Assembly: GCA_037968895.1 (NCBI GenBank)
Contig: JBBKWJ010000069.1
Location: 1 to 51,370, forward strand
Length of the DNA: 51,370 nucleotides
DNA from: JBBKWJ01 sp037968895
GTDB taxonomy: Bacteria; Actinomycetota; Acidimicrobiia; Acidimicrobiales; SZUA-35
Direction of reading: 5' to 3'
The notes under the pieces are model-generated. The model did not search any database, had not been told where the DNA came from, and saw only the letters and a program-made list of their open reading frames with translations. How positions within the stretch are numbered: the stretch's first letter is position 1; the number at the start of each line of letters is the position of its first letter. The position numbers were made by a program, and so were the translations under genes. Positions 1 through 7,833 of this stretch are shown here, one piece after another.

Positions 1-927
1 GAGTGGCATCGTTACCCCGACAGGGAAGCGACGAAGCTTCGTGAAGCGATTGCATCGTTGCACAGTGCTGACGCCGCTCAAATCTTCGTTGCGAACGGTT
101 CAAACGAGGTGTTGCAGACGATTCTGCTGACCTTCGCCGGGCCAGGACGCAAGGTGCTCACTTTCGAGCCGACCTACGCGCTCCACAGTCACCTGGCCAA
201 GATCTCGGGGGCCGAGGTCATACGAGAACACCGCAACGAAGAGTTCGAACTCGATGTCGAGATTGCTGTCGCCGCAGTCAAACGTGAACGACCAGCCGTG
301 ACCTTCCTCTGTTCGCCGAACAATCCGACCGGCATCGTCGAGCGGCGTGAAACTGTGATGGCTGTGCTCGACGCCGTCAACGAGGTTGACGGTTTGCTCG
401 TCATGGACGAGGCCTACGGCCAGTTCGCCGACTGGTCGGCCATCCCGCTTTTGTCAGATGATCTGCCACTTGTTGTATCGCGCACGTTCTCGAAGACATG
501 GGCGATGGCGGCGGCCCGGCTCGGCTACCTCGTGGCCCCAGAGTGGATCGTGGACGAACTCGAGAAAGTTGTGCTGCCGTATCACCTCGACTCTCTCAAG
601 CAGGCAGCTGGTTTGGCCGCGCTCGACTTTGTTGGCGACATGGATCAACGAGTCTCAACGATCGTCGAAGAGCGAGGTCGCATCGTGGCCCACCTCAACG
701 ATCTGGGAGCGAAGGTCTGGCCATCGGGGGCCAACTTCATTCTCTTCCGGCCGCCCGCTGGCGATGGCGAGCGCGTCTGGCAAGAACTGTTGGATCGATC
801 AATTCTGGTCCGCAACACCGCAAGTTGGGAGCACCTCGACGGGTGTCTCCGCGTCACTGTCGGCCAGCCTGACGAGAACACCGCGTTCTGTACTGCACTA
901 TCTGAGATCCTTGGAGCAACGCTATGA
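1..927 (+). CDS. hisC: Histidinol-phosphate aminotransferase, 5' end outside window
   Basis: PLP-dependent class I/II aminotransferase that converts imidazole-acetol phosphate to histidinol phosphate in histidine synthesis. The frame is open from base 1 (it reads EWHRYPDREATKLREA, the family's N-terminal RYPD block), so the start codon lies upstream of the window. Visible motifs are SPNNPTG, DEAYGQF and SRTFSKT, whose lysine (codon 493-495) is the expected Schiff-base residue, followed by the ARLGYL segment. The stop overlaps the hisB start in an ATGA at 924-927, implying translational coupling. HisC and other subgroup aminotransferases look alike, but the his-operon context fixes the assignment. 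Confidence 0.95.
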   Translation, partial: EWHRYPDREATKLREAIASLHSADAAQIFVANGSNEVLQTILLTFAGPGRKVLTFEPTYALHSHLAKISGAEVIREHRNEEFELDVEIAVAAVKRERPAVTFLCSPNNPTGIVERRETVMAVLDAVNEVDGLLVMDEAYGQFADWSAIPLLSDDLPLVVSRTFSKTWAMAAARLGYLVAPEWIVDELEKVVLPYHLDSLKQAAGLAALDFVGDMDQRVSTIVEERGRIVAHLNDLGAKVWPSGANFILFRPPAGDGERVWQELLDRSILVRNTASWEHLDGCLRVTVGQPDENTAFCTALSEILGATL

Positions 928-1541
928 CTTCGAACCCTATGACCTCATCGGCAGCCCGAACTGCCACCGCCAGTCGCTCGACCAAGGAGACGTCCATCGA
1001 GGCGTCGCTCAACATCGATGGCTCTGGCAAGACTGACATCTCGACCGGCGTGCCGTTCTACGACCACATGCTTGACCAGATTGGCCGACACGCGTCGTTC
1101 GACCTGATGATCAAGACAGACGGCGATGTCCACACCGACGCGCACCACACGGTCGAAGACACGGCCATCGTGCTCGGCGAGCTCTTCCGCGACGCACTCG
1201 GCGACAAGGCCGGAGTACGCCGATTCGCATCAGGGCTGTATCCGCTCGACGAAGCGCTTATCGAGGTTGCGCTCGACCTGTCTGGCCGTCCATATTTCGT
1301 ATGGAACGTCGTGATGCCAGAGTCGATCCCGCTTGGCACGCCCCCGTTCGACCCCTCGCTCGCCGAGCACGTGTTCCAGAGCTTTGCGACCGCGGCTGGC
1401 ATCACGCTGCACATCACCCTGAAGGACGGCCGCAACGTGCATCACATCATCGAAGCCGCCTTCAAGGGCGTCGCTCGGTGCTTGAAAGATGCCGTGCGAA
1501 TCGAAGGCACCGAAGTCCCGTCCACAAAAGGCTCATTGTGA
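924..1541 (+). CDS. hisB: Imidazoleglycerol-phosphate dehydratase
   Basis: Monofunctional 205-residue IGP dehydratase, a Mn-dependent enzyme that makes imidazole-acetol phosphate. The metal-binding repeats characteristic of the family are visible: GVPFYDHML, DAHHTVEDTAI and NVHHIIEAAFK. There is no fused histidinol phosphatase domain, as usual outside enterobacteria. The start ATG overlaps the hisC stop, and the stop TGA overlaps the GTG start of hisH at 1538-1541, so the genes are coupled. The first ~18 residues are low-complexity Ser/Thr/Ala and probably disordered. Confidence 0.97.
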   Translation: MTSNPMTSSAARTATASRSTKETSIEASLNIDGSGKTDISTGVPFYDHMLDQIGRHASFDLMIKTDGDVHTDAHHTVEDTAIVLGELFRDALGDKAGVRRFASGLYPLDEALIEVALDLSGRPYFVWNVVMPESIPLGTPPFDPSLAEHVFQSFATAAGITLHITLKDGRNVHHIIEAAFKGVARCLKDAVRIEGTEVPSTKGSL

Positions 1542-2194
1542 GCAAGCTCAACATTGCTGTGCTCGACTACGGCATTGGCAATCTCCGCTCAGCTCAGAAA
1601 GCCCTTGAGCACCTCGGCGCTCATGCAGAGCTCACTGCCGACCCTGTCGTTATCGCAGCCGCTGATGGCGTGGTGTTGCCAGGAGTTGGTGCGTTCGGTG
1701 CGTGCGTCGATGCGATGGCGTCGACCGGTATCGACAAACTCGCGAAAGAAGCAGCGGCGAGCGGGCGGCCGTTTCTGGGGATCTGCGTCGGAATGCAGCT
1801 GTTGTTTGACGGTTCGGACGAGTCGCCCGACCACGAGGGCCTTGGCTTGCTCAGCGGCAGAATCGTGCGCCTGCCAAACACGGTCAAGGTTCCGCAAATG
1901 CAGTGGAACCAACTCACCGTCAACCAGCCGCATCCGCTGCTGACCAACCTTGATGGCTCGTGGATGTACTTCGTGCACAGCTACGCCGCGACGGCTTCGG
2001 CCGACGTCATCGCCACCTGCGAATACGGCGTGCCCGTTGCGGCCGTCGTCGCCAAAGACAATGTGTGGGCAACCCAGTTCCATCCTGAGAAGTCGGCCCG
2101 AGCTGGCCAGCAGCTGCTGCAGAACTGGCTCGACGCGGTCGCTGCCTATGGAGCGGCACAGGCAACAACTGAATCCCAAGAGGTAGCCAAGTGA
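1538..2194 (+). CDS. hisH: Imidazole glycerol phosphate synthase, glutaminase subunit
   Basis: Class I glutamine amidotransferase subunit that feeds ammonia to HisF. I chose the GTG at 1538 as start because it overlaps the hisB stop (GTGA) and gives a 218-residue protein of normal length; an open frame further upstream is only read-through of hisB in another frame. The catalytic triad is visible: Cys83 in GICVGMQLLF, and His182 and Glu184 in QFHPEKS. The LDYGIGNLRS block near the N-terminus is typical of HisH. The stop overlaps the GTG start of hisA. Confidence 0.96.
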   Translation: MSKLNIAVLDYGIGNLRSAQKALEHLGAHAELTADPVVIAAADGVVLPGVGAFGACVDAMASTGIDKLAKEAAASGRPFLGICVGMQLLFDGSDESPDHEGLGLLSGRIVRLPNTVKVPQMQWNQLTVNQPHPLLTNLDGSWMYFVHSYAATASADVIATCEYGVPVAAVVAKDNVWATQFHPEKSARAGQQLLQNWLDAVAAYGAAQATTESQEVAK

Positions 2195-2925
2195 GGCTGT
2201 ATCCGGCAATCGACCTTCGCAACGGGAAGTGTGTTCGGCTTCACCAGGGTGACTACGGCCAAGAGACGATCTACGGCGATAGCCCGGTCGAGCAGGCCCA
2301 ATCGTTCGTCGACGCCGGGGCCGACTGGCTCCACATGGTCGACCTCGACGCTGCGCTCACGGGTGAACCAACAAACCGTGACGCCATAGCGGCCGTCTGT
2401 GCCGCAGTCTCCGTGCCAGTGCAAGTTGGCGGCGGCGTACGGAGCGTCGACGCGGCCAAGGCGCTCTACGACATCGGAGTCACCAGAGTCGTCATCGGAA
2501 CTGCGGCCCTTGAAACCCCTGAACTTGTCTCGGCAGTCGCGGCCAACAACCAGGTTGCCGTCGGCCTCGATGCTCGAGGCGGCGAGGTGGCAACTCACGG
2601 CTGGACTGAGCGGACCGGCAGAACAGTGGCCGACGTTGCCGCCCAGTTTGCCGACGCTGGTGTCGCGGCCCTTGTCGTGACCGAGATCTCCCGTGACGGC
2701 ACACTGCTCGGCCCCGATGTCGATGGACTCACTGAGTTGCTCGCATCGACGTCTATCCCACTTATCGCGTCAGGTGGCGTTGGGGTTCTTGCCCATCTCG
2801 AAACACTTCGTTCAGTAACCGCCGAGGGTCGATCGTTTGAAGGAGTGATCGTCGGCAAAGCGCTGTACGAGAAGGCGTTCACTGTCCTCGAAGCGATCCA
2901 CACGTTGTCGGGAGACCGGTCATGA
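2191..2925 (+). CDS. hisA: Phosphoribosyl-formimino-AICAR-phosphate isomerase (HisA)
   Basis: TIM-barrel ProFAR isomerase of 244 residues. The first catalytic aspartate is in YPAIDLRNG, the second in GLDARGG, and the C-terminal phosphate-binding loops are VGGGVRS and IASGGVG. Most Actinobacteria use a bifunctional HisA/TrpF enzyme, PriA, which carries an RGW segment in the active-site loop; here the corresponding segment is THGWTERTG, without that arginine. A separate trpF lies at 11389-12066. A monofunctional HisA is therefore more likely than PriA (inference). GTG start overlaps the hisH stop; the stop overlaps hisF in ATGA. Confidence 0.95.
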   Translation: MRLYPAIDLRNGKCVRLHQGDYGQETIYGDSPVEQAQSFVDAGADWLHMVDLDAALTGEPTNRDAIAAVCAAVSVPVQVGGGVRSVDAAKALYDIGVTRVVIGTAALETPELVSAVAANNQVAVGLDARGGEVATHGWTERTGRTVADVAAQFADAGVAALVVTEISRDGTLLGPDVDGLTELLASTSIPLIASGGVGVLAHLETLRSVTAEGRSFEGVIVGKALYEKAFTVLEAIHTLSGDRS

Positions 2926-3713
2926 GAGTCATTCGTGTAATCCCGTGTCTCGACGTCGACAACGGTCGAGTCGTCAAAGGCGTCAACTTTGTCGATCTGC
3001 GAGACGCCGGTGACCCGGTCGAACTCGCCAGAATCTACGACGAGCAAGGGGCGGATGAACTCGTCTTCCTCGATATCACGGCGTCATCAGACGACCGGGA
3101 TACCACCGTTGCGATGGCCGCTGCTGTTGCCGAGCAGGTGTTCATTCCGTTCATGATCGGCGGTGGCATTCGCAGCGTCGACGACGCTCGGCGCCTGCTT
3201 CGGGCCGGTGCCGACAAGGTCTCCATCAATTCGGCGGCTGTCGCTCGTCCTGAGCTTGTGAGCGAGATCGCCGCTGAGTTCGGGTCGCAGTGCTGCGTTG
3301 TCTCGATCGACGCTCGCCGCACTGGCAGCGAGGCGACATCACTCGGAGAAGTGCCCTCTGGTTTTGAGGTGTACGTCAAGGGTGGTCGTGAGCCAACCGG
3401 CATCGATGCCGTCGACTGGGCCATTCGTGTCGCCGAGCTAGGTGCAGGCGAGATCATGCTGACCTCGATGGACCGTGATGGCACCCGCATTGGCTTCGAC
3501 ACACTCATGACCCGAGCCATCGCTGACGCCGTCAACATCCCGGTTATTGCCTCCGGGGGAGTGGGCGGGGTCGAACACCTTGCCCCTGGTGTCATCGAAG
3601 GTGGCGCCGACGCCGTGCTCGCAGCCAGCATCTTCCACTTCGGTGAGGCGACAATCGCTGACGCCAAGAAGTCACTTACCGACGCCGGCCTCACGGTCCG
3701 CCCCGCCGACTGA
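2922..3713 (+). CDS. hisF: Imidazole glycerol phosphate synthase, cyclase subunit
   Basis: TIM-barrel cyclase that uses ammonia channelled from HisH to form imidazole glycerol phosphate and AICAR. The catalytic aspartates are Asp11 (IPCLDVDNGR) and Asp130 (VSIDARR). The phosphate-binding loops GGGIRS and ASGGVGG are present, and the length (263 aa) is normal. It is the last gene of this his block; 24 bases separate it from the convergent hydrolase gene. Only a weak hairpin (CCGCT/AGCGG, 3721-3735) lies in the gap and no T-run follows it. Confidence 0.97.
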   Translation: MRVIRVIPCLDVDNGRVVKGVNFVDLRDAGDPVELARIYDEQGADELVFLDITASSDDRDTTVAMAAAVAEQVFIPFMIGGGIRSVDDARRLLRAGADKVSINSAAVARPELVSEIAAEFGSQCCVVSIDARRTGSEATSLGEVPSGFEVYVKGGREPTGIDAVDWAIRVAELGAGEIMLTSMDRDGTRIGFDTLMTRAIADAVNIPVIASGGVGGVEHLAPGVIEGGADAVLAASIFHFGEATIADAKKSLTDAGLTVRPAD

Positions 3714-3737
3714 CCAACTGCCGCTGGAAGAGCGGGG

Positions 3738-4397
3738 TTAGTGGAGCGAGGCGGCGAAACTGACGGCGAGGTCGACGATGTCGTCCACCTTGCCGGCGAG
3801 GAAGTGGTCGGTACCTTCGACGACGGTGACCTTGGATGCAGCCCACGACTCTGTGGTGGCTGACGCGATCTTCGGCGGATTGAATTGGTCGTGTTCGGGA
3901 ACGACGAGAAGCTTCGGCCGCGGATCAGTAATCGCTCCCATGGCGTCAGCCGACACGGTTCGCAGCGGTGGGGCGATCAGGAACCACCCTGCGACTCCTT
4001 CGGTCGTGTTGGTGAGGCACATATCGGCCCCGAATGACCAGCCTGCGAGCAAGATTGGCACGCCAGGGGCAACGTCTTTGAGCGCCGCGATACCCGCCGC
4101 CACGTCGAGCTGTTCGTCTTCGCCGTAGCCGTGCATGCCTTCCGAACCCATGACCCCTCGGAAGTTAAACCGCAGACACCCGACTCCATGAGTTGGGAGA
4201 GTTTGGAATAGCCGATCGATGACATGCGCATTCATGTTTCCACCGTGCAATGGGTGGGGATGGCAGAGCAGAGCGACAAGCGTTGGCTCGGCCGGAATTG
4301 ACAGCTCACCCCGGAGATCGATGTCGTCGATGGTCGTGAACGCCAGCCGCTCAGGCGTCGGGCTTTGGTCTTGTTGGCCTGCGTCGTTAGTGGTCAT
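3738..4397 (-). CDS. Small alpha/beta hydrolase (COG2945-like)
   Basis: A cytosolic alpha/beta-hydrolase of about 219 residues resembling the short dienelactone-hydrolase-like COG2945 group. Visible signatures are CHPHPLHGG (oxyanion region), FNFRGVMGSEG, the nucleophile elbow GWSFGA, a late acid in PEHDQF and the catalytic histidine in GTDHF. The substrate is unknown. Two ATGs are available, at 4403 and 4397. I prefer 4397 because a palindromic TACCGT element at 4407-4412 lies 9 nt before it and only 3 nt before 4403. The gene is divergent from the GroES-like gene and convergent with hisF; nothing ties it to histidine synthesis. Confidence 0.8.
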   Translation of the reverse strand: MTTNDAGQQDQSPTPERLAFTTIDDIDLRGELSIPAEPTLVALLCHPHPLHGGNMNAHVIDRLFQTLPTHGVGCLRFNFRGVMGSEGMHGYGEDEQLDVAAGIAALKDVAPGVPILLAGWSFGADMCLTNTTEGVAGWFLIAPPLRTVSADAMGAITDPRPKLLVVPEHDQFNPPKIASATTESWAASKVTVVEGTDHFLAGKVDDIVDLAVSFAASLH

Positions 4398-4406
4398 GTA
4401 CATCGC

Positions 4407-4416
4407 ACGGTACCGT
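4407..4416. promoter_or_regulatory. Palindromic shared -10 element
   Basis: The decamer ACGGTACCGT is a perfect inverted repeat, so a TACCGT (TANNNT) -10-like hexamer is present on both strands. On the plus strand it ends 7 nt before the GTG of the GroES-like gene; on the minus strand it ends 9 nt before the hydrolase ATG at 4397. A bidirectional promoter with leaderless or near-leaderless transcripts is inferred. Confidence 0.5.
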
Positions 4417-4423
4417 TCGCCCC

Positions 4424-4771
4424 GTGACCGCTACGAACTCCGCCAACGAAAACGCCTCAAAACTGCCGATCAAGATGCTGAACGACCGAATCCTGGTGAA
4501 GCTTGAGGGCGCAGATGGCGATCGTCGCTCGAGCGGGGGCATTCTGATTCCCGCTACGGCCCAAGTCGGAAAGCGTCTGACCTGGGCCGTTGTCGTCGCA
4601 GCCGGCCCAAATGTGCGGACCATGGAGGTCGACGATCGGGTGCTCTTTAATCCAGAAGACCGCTACGAAGTTGAGGTAGGCGGATCTGACTTCATCATTC
4701 TGCGCGAGCGAGACATCCACGCAGTGGCGGCACAGCGACTCGACGACAGCCCGACTGGCCTATACCTCTAA
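4424..4771 (+). CDS. Solitary GroES-like co-chaperonin
   Basis: A 115-residue Cpn10-fold protein. It follows the GroES pattern: LPIKMLNDRILVKLEG, then a glycine-rich mobile loop with GGILIPATA, a VVVAAGPN turn, DDRVLFNPEDRYEVEVGG, and a C-terminal DFIILRERDIHAV strand. Compared with canonical GroES, the loop end reads TAQVGKR instead of the usual TAKEKPQ, and 18 extra residues lead the domain. No groEL is adjacent, so it may be a second, diverged co-chaperonin rather than the housekeeping one (inference). GTG start, 7 nt after TACCGT, without a Shine-Dalgarno. Confidence 0.8.
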   Translation: MTATNSANENASKLPIKMLNDRILVKLEGADGDRRSSGGILIPATAQVGKRLTWAVVVAAGPNVRTMEVDDRVLFNPEDRYEVEVGGSDFIILRERDIHAVAAQRLDDSPTGLYL

Positions 4772-4818
4772 AATCGCGCTTCACCTCTAGGATCGAACGT
4801 CACCTTAAGGACCGCTTT

Positions 4819-5172
4819 ATGTCATCGGCCAATTCGTTCGGAGCCAATCCAGATCAGCTTGCCAAGATCGTCTACGACGACGCTGGTCTCGTGCCCGCAA
4901 TCGTCCAAGACGACGACAGCGGTGATGTGCTGATGATGGCATGGATGACAGCCGAATCACTTCGGCTCACGCTGGCCGAGGGTCGGACCGTGTTCTGGAG
5001 CCGCTCTCGCAACGAGTTGTGGCGTAAGGGCGAGACGTCCGGCCACACTCAGGCGGTCCGGTCGATCCAATTTGACTGCGACGGCGACGCGATTCTCGTT
5101 AAGGTCGAACAGACCGGACCTGCGTGCCACACCGGCGCCACCTCATGTTTCTTTGGAGAGTTCACTTCATGA
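4819..5172 (+). CDS. hisI: Phosphoribosyl-AMP cyclohydrolase
   Basis: Zinc/magnesium enzyme opening the purine ring of PR-AMP, the third histidine step; 117 residues, without a HisE fusion. The family blocks are clear: DVLMMAWM, WSRSRNELWRKGETSGHTQ, the metal site DCDGDAILVKVEQTGPACH and the second cysteine in ATSCFF. A good ribosome site (AAGGA at 4807-4811, 7-nt spacing) fixes the start. Its stop overlaps the trpE ATG in ATGA (5169-5172), so histidine and tryptophan genes are translationally coupled here. Confidence 0.97.
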   Translation: MSSANSFGANPDQLAKIVYDDAGLVPAIVQDDDSGDVLMMAWMTAESLRLTLAEGRTVFWSRSRNELWRKGETSGHTQAVRSIQFDCDGDAILVKVEQTGPACHTGATSCFFGEFTS

Positions 5173-6692
5173 CCAGCACTCGCGAGCAGTTTCGTGAACA
5201 CGCCAAGGACTACCGCGCTATTCCTGTCACGCAAGAACTCCTGGCCGATCTGACCACTCCGATGGCGGCGTTCCTGAGGCTTCTTGGCGATGAGCCCGGC
5301 TTCCTTCTTGAGTCTGTTGAAAACGGCGAGCGTTGGAGCCGATTCAGCTTTGTTGGTCGTCGTCCCCACGCAACCCTCATCGCCCGTGACGGAAAGGTGT
5401 CGATCCGGGGAACCCTGCCAGACGACGACCTTCCACTCGACCAAGGCCTGCTTTCTACGCTTGAGGTGATGCTGGAGCGCTACCAGTCGCCTCGACTGCC
5501 TGACCTGCCCCCGCTCATTGCTGGCCTTGTTGGTCATATGGGGTTCGATGTCGTTCGCGAAGTTGAGCACCTGCCAAACGTGCCGAAGGACGACTCGGGT
5601 TATCCCGATGCGATGCTCGACGTTATTGGCGACATGGCGGTATTCGACCATTGGCGGCAACGCGTCACCCTGGTCGCAGTGGCGCTCCTGCCTGCGGATG
5701 CCGACGAGGCCACAATCGACGCCGCATACGACGACGCGATCGAACGACTCCGGGTATTGGCCGCCGATGGCGCCCGATCGATGGACGAACCGCTCCTTGT
5801 TCCACCAGGAGACTTCGGCATCCCCGAGGTCAAATCAACCATGGGTGGCGGCATGTATCAAGACGCCGTTGAAGTGGCCAAAGAGCACATCCGCGCTGGC
5901 GATATCTTCCAAGTTGTGCTCTCGCAACGGTTTGACTTCGAACTCGACGCTGACCCAACCGACGTCTACCGAGTCCTCCGTCAGATCAACCCAAGTCCCT
6001 ACATGTATCTGCTCCGCCAGCCTGAGGTCACCCTCATCGGCTGTTCTCCAGAGCCGCTTGTGCAAGTGCGCGACCGTCGGGTGATTTCTCGCCCAATCGC
6101 AGGCACACGCCGGCGGGGCCGAACCGACGTCGATGACCGGCGCATGGCCGCCGAACTGGCCGAAGACCCGAAAGAGATTGCCGAGCACATCATGCTCGTC
6201 GACCTTGCTCGAAACGATCTCGGTCGCATCGTCGAATACGGATCACTCTCGGTCGAAGAGATGATGACCCTCGAGCGATTCAGCCACGTAATGCACCTGA
6301 CTAGCCAGGTTGAGGGAGACCTCCGGCCAGACAAGACGGTGGTCGATGTGCTGCGGGCAACGATCCCAGCGGGAACCGTGTCTGGTGCCCCCAAGGTTCG
6401 AGCGATGGAGATTATCGACGAGCTCGAACCAGTGAAACGCGGCCCGTATTCAGGGCTTGTTGGTTACATCGACTTCTCGGGCAACCTCGATAGCGCCATC
6501 ACGATCCGCACGATGGTCGTCGGCCCCGACCGGGCGTCGGTGCAGGCAGGCGCCGGCGTTGTTGCCGACAGCGATCCCGAACTTGAAGACCTCGAGTGCC
6601 AGAACAAGGCAAAGGCGCTCCTGCTCGCGATCGAACCGGCACGGCGGATGACCGCAGCTCGTCGTGCCATGCAGGCCGAGAACGCCGAATAG
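5169..6692 (+). CDS. trpE: Anthranilate synthase component I
   Basis: Chorismate-utilising large subunit making anthranilate, the first committed tryptophan step; 507 residues from the ATG that overlaps the hisI stop. An in-frame start 45 bases upstream lies inside hisI and is rejected. The N-terminal feedback-site region has FLLESVENGERWSRFSFVG. The catalytic half shows PSPYMYLLR, IAGTRRRGRT, LVDLARNDLGR, GTVSGAPKVRAME and the final GAGVVADSDPELE block. The glutaminase partner TrpG and the phosphoribosyltransferase TrpD are not in the window. The stop abuts the stop of the convergent SGNH gene with no spacer. Confidence 0.97.
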   Translation: MTSTREQFREHAKDYRAIPVTQELLADLTTPMAAFLRLLGDEPGFLLESVENGERWSRFSFVGRRPHATLIARDGKVSIRGTLPDDDLPLDQGLLSTLEVMLERYQSPRLPDLPPLIAGLVGHMGFDVVREVEHLPNVPKDDSGYPDAMLDVIGDMAVFDHWRQRVTLVAVALLPADADEATIDAAYDDAIERLRVLAADGARSMDEPLLVPPGDFGIPEVKSTMGGGMYQDAVEVAKEHIRAGDIFQVVLSQRFDFELDADPTDVYRVLRQINPSPYMYLLRQPEVTLIGCSPEPLVQVRDRRVISRPIAGTRRRGRTDVDDRRMAAELAEDPKEIAEHIMLVDLARNDLGRIVEYGSLSVEEMMTLERFSHVMHLTSQVEGDLRPDKTVVDVLRATIPAGTVSGAPKVRAMEIIDELEPVKRGPYSGLVGYIDFSGNLDSAITIRTMVVGPDRASVQAGAGVVADSDPELEDLECQNKAKALLLAIEPARRMTAARRAMQAENAE

Positions 6693-7811
6693 TTAAGGAG
6701 TAGTTGTGGTGGTCACTGCCGTTTGGGGCCAGTCGACGACCATCTGCTCCCATATCGCTTGCGCGATCCAGCGACTGGCTTGGCGTGTGATGTGTACGCC
6801 GTCTGGTGCTCTGGCTTTGCGGAGCTCGCCTTCTGGGCTGGTCGCGTAGAGCGAGTAGGTCTCGTCTCCTTCCAGAAGGAAGGGTGCAGGGTCGAAGTAG
6901 CTCGACCGGGCCCGGAACGTGGCCTCCTCGGCGACAACTCGGTTGATTTCAACGGCGATGGCCTGACGCCGAGCGTCTGCCATCGGCGGTAGCCCGATCC
7001 ACACGATGTAGGTGCCGTGAGACTCAGCGATGTCCATGAGTAGGCCGGCTCGTTTGCGATACTCCTCGACCCACTCCGGGCTCGCAGTCGGAAGTCGTAC
7101 GCCCTCAACGACCATTGGCTGGTCGTCGTTGCCACCAACCATGAAGAGCACGACATCGGCCGTGCGATCGACGGCGAGGCCCTCGTTGAGATGTGATGGC
7201 CAGTCGAAGTAGTCGGGGCGCGTGAGTCCAGTTGCGATGCTGTAATCGAGCACCACCTCGCCAATGGCCGCATCGGAGGCGATGACCTTCAGTTCTTGGC
7301 CGATGTATTCACCAAGCGAGTCGCCCGCGGCGAGAACCAGCAGTGGTTCCTGCGGGGAGACCGATCGGCGAGGGGCGACCGTTGTCGTTGGCTGCGTTGT
7401 CGTCGTAGTCGGACGGATCGTGGTGGTGCTTGGCGTTGTGGTGGTGCTCGCACCGGTCGTCGTGGTCGTCGGCGGTGCAGTGGTTGTGGTCGTCGGTGGA
7501 GGCTTGGTCGTTGTCGTGGTCAGCACGAATTCTGGCGGTGTAGATGAGCGCCCTAGCCACCCGTCGACGACCGACTCCGGCGTATCGAGCCTTGTCGCGC
7601 TGGCGAACGATTCGATTGGCCCAGCGACCGAGAGCCAACGGTCTCGTTCGTCACCGAGCGGTTTACGTTCGGCCATCGCCACGATCCGACCTGAGCTCAG
7701 CACTGCGCCGAGCGACAGCGCAATGAGGACCACAACAAAGCTCGCGCCCGACTTGGTACGCGGCCCAAGGGAGGGTCTGCCAAGAGCTGAAGGTGAGAAG
7801 GAGTCAGGCAT
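6693..7811 (-). CDS. Membrane-anchored SGNH/GDSL hydrolase-like protein
   Basis: About 372 residues. Start chosen at the ATG at 7811: the longer open frame only reads back through the acyltransferase gene. Layout: short cytosolic N-terminus, one membrane segment (ASFVVVLIALSLGAVLS), an extracytoplasmic region, a Thr/Pro-rich linker of about 65 residues, then an SGNH domain. Block I is AAGDSLGEYIG, block III is VGGNDDQPM, block V is DGVHITRQAS, giving Ser, Gly, Asn and Asp/His positions. It lies 22 nt downstream of an MBOAT gene, a pairing known from alginate (AlgI/AlgJ), peptidoglycan (PatA/PatB) and teichoic-acid systems, so it probably transfers or removes acyl groups on a surface glycan (inference). 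Confidence 0.8.
   Translation of the reverse strand: MPDSFSPSALGRPSLGPRTKSGASFVVVLIALSLGAVLSSGRIVAMAERKPLGDERDRWLSVAGPIESFASATRLDTPESVVDGWLGRSSTPPEFVLTTTTTKPPPTTTTTAPPTTTTTGASTTTTPSTTTIRPTTTTTQPTTTVAPRRSVSPQEPLLVLAAGDSLGEYIGQELKVIASDAAIGEVVLDYSIATGLTRPDYFDWPSHLNEGLAVDRTADVVLFMVGGNDDQPMVVEGVRLPTASPEWVEEYRKRAGLLMDIAESHGTYIVWIGLPPMADARRQAIAVEINRVVAEEATFRARSSYFDPAPFLLEGDETYSLYATSPEGELRKARAPDGVHITRQASRWIAQAIWEQMVVDWPQTAVTTTTTP
7370..7545. repeat. Low-complexity DNA encoding a Thr/Pro linker
   Basis: Degenerate tracts of GTCGTCGTGGT-like units encode runs of threonine with proline in the SGNH protein read on the minus strand. The opposite strand is open and would encode valine runs, but that is a by-product of the repeat. 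Confidence 0.8.
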
Positions 7812-7833
7812 GGGCGGGATTCGGGCTGAGGTA

